A program made the position numbers and the translations under genes. Source: Fischerella sp. CENA71 (lineage in GTDB: Bacteria > Cyanobacteriota > Cyanobacteriia > Cyanobacteriales > Nostocaceae). Taken from it: a stretch of 64,000 bases of DNA. The first letter of the stretch is position 1. Each line of letters starts with the position of its first letter. Location: the NCBI GenBank assembly GCA_024239075.1, contig JANBVI010000027.1, forward strand, positions 62,001-126,000, given 5' to 3'. This document shows, piece after piece, positions 63,313 to 64,000 of the stretch. The notes beneath the pieces were generated by a model that saw only the letters and a list, made by a program, of their open reading frames with translations, made no database searches and was not told the DNA's origin.

Positions 63313-64000
63313 TCAAACGCAACTGTGAACCTTGCTGACTCTTATTCACCTCAATCCGGGCTTGAAAAGCTTCCTTCAGGTGTGGCATATGCGTTACTGT
63401 GAGAATACAAGCAAAATCCGGGGCGATCGCATTAATCGCTGCAATCAGGCGATCGCATCCTTCTGCATCCTGTGTACCAAAGCCTTCATCGACAATCAGC
63501 ATTTGCAAAGCAGCGCCAGCCCGTTGTGCAAGTAATTTTGCCAAAGCTAGACGAATCGCAAAGTTAATTCTAAACGCTTCTCCACCAGAGTAAGTTTCAT
63601 AGGCTCTTGTACCCCTAGCATCGGCAATTAAAATATCTAAAGTATCAATTAACTTGCTATTTTTCTTCGTAGCTTTACCGTTACGCCCAGCTTTTTGTGT
63701 CACAAATTGTACATGCAATTGATTCGCGCTCAGGCGGGAAAGTAGCTGATTTGTCTCTGCTTCTAGTTGCGGCAGGACGTTTTCAATCATCAGTGTTTGG
63801 ATACCATTTTTACCAAAAGCTTGAGCAAGTTCGTGGTAAATACGGTATTGTTCTTTGGCTTGTTGCTGTTCTTGCTGCTGTTGCTCGTATTGAGTTTGTA
63901 GGATATCGAGCTGGTGCGCCATTTGCTCTAAACGCCCTAACTGGGTGATTTGTTCATCAAGTTGGCGTCGCCGAATTGCTAACTGTTGCTCTAGGGCTTG
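63305..64000 (-). CDS. sbcC: Nuclease SbcCD subunit C, 3' part only
   Basis: The frame runs open to the window edge, giving the last 231 residues. It begins within the coiled coil ([20 protein letters not shown], then a Gln-rich [14 protein letters not shown] stretch). The ABC-type ATPase C-lobe follows: signature [21 protein letters not shown], Walker [13 protein letters not shown] and H-loop VTHMPHL. SbcC with SbcD degrades hairpin and double-strand ends. The last codons overlap the higB remnant by a few bases. The N-lobe lies outside the window. Confidence 0.95.
   Translation of the reverse strand, partial: QALEQQLAIRRRQLDEQITQLGRLEQMAHQLDILQTQYEQQQQEQQQAKEQYRIYHELAQAFGKNGIQTLMIENVLPQLEAETNQLLSRLSANQLHVQFVTQKAGRNGKATKKNSKLIDTLDILIADARGTRAYETYSGGEAFRINFAIRLALAKLLAQRAGAALQMLIVDEGFGTQDAEGCDRLIAAINAIAPDFACILTVTHMPHLKEAFQARIEVNKSQQGSQLRLMV

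Overview
The window looks like chromosomal DNA of a filamentous, heterocyst-type cyanobacterium (Nostocales). Support: very many HIP1 octamers (GCGATCGC), photosynthesis genes (psbX, ycf66, cp12), cyanobacteria-specific regulators (cyAbrB, a PlmA-like GntR protein), a 'Mo-dependent nitrogenase C-terminal' family protein, and many 7-8 bp tandem repeats of the kind known from heterocystous genomes. Both ends are cut inside genes: glyS enters from the left and sbcC leaves on the right. The species cannot be named from the sequence alone.

Layout. 1-8.7 kb: glyS, murD, a DUF5895-type protein, a response regulator/histidine kinase hybrid, an aldehyde dehydrogenase, a sulfite-oxidase-like molybdoenzyme and rpmF. 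8.8-15 kb: a large heptanucleotide array, a caspase-fold protein without its catalytic dyad, the Mo-nitrogenase C-terminal protein, an anion transporter and an exported acetolactate decarboxylase. 15-24.4 kb: a core block with two divergent groups, asd-dapA-rnj on the minus strand and tig-clpP-clpX on the plus strand. 24.4-28.6 kb: an alpha/beta hydrolase, plmA, a dienelactone hydrolase and a second ribosomal protein S1.

28.7-35.3 kb is the accessory stretch: a small XRE regulator with an operator-like array, a PAP2 phosphatase, a frameshifted antitoxin, a NACHT NTPase with an N-terminal helix-turn-helix (a plausible anti-phage or signalling ATPase), a collapsed four-helix-bundle gene, tRNA-Ser, a phosphoesterase and a pseudogene with two stops. 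35.4-50.6 kb: membrane acyltransferase, TPR lipoprotein, pentapeptide protein, trmB, phosphoesterase, FIST protein, cp12, DUF3177, KGG-repeat stress protein, a two-domain M16 peptidase, tRNA-Leu and accC. 50.6-64 kb: yggT, psbX-ycf66, two TolB-like lipoproteins, sdhB, a 1.4 kb non-coding stretch with strong RNA hairpins, cyAbrB, a CPBP protease, recN, an ABC1 kinase, toxin-antitoxin wreckage (intact higA, beheaded higB) and the 3' part of sbcC.

The most striking window-wide pattern is the contact between short tandem repeats and genes. Repeats supply stop codons for the hybrid kinase, asd, the alpha/beta hydrolase and the FIST protein, and probably for three more genes. They also supply the start codon of a TolB-like lipoprotein and an in-frame insert in murD. 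A second pattern is a family of small inverted-repeat elements with the terminus TTGTAGAGACGCGAT. No wholly new multi-gene system could be demonstrated. The best candidates for new biology are the NACHT neighbourhood, the dyad-less caspase and the structured intergenic RNAs.
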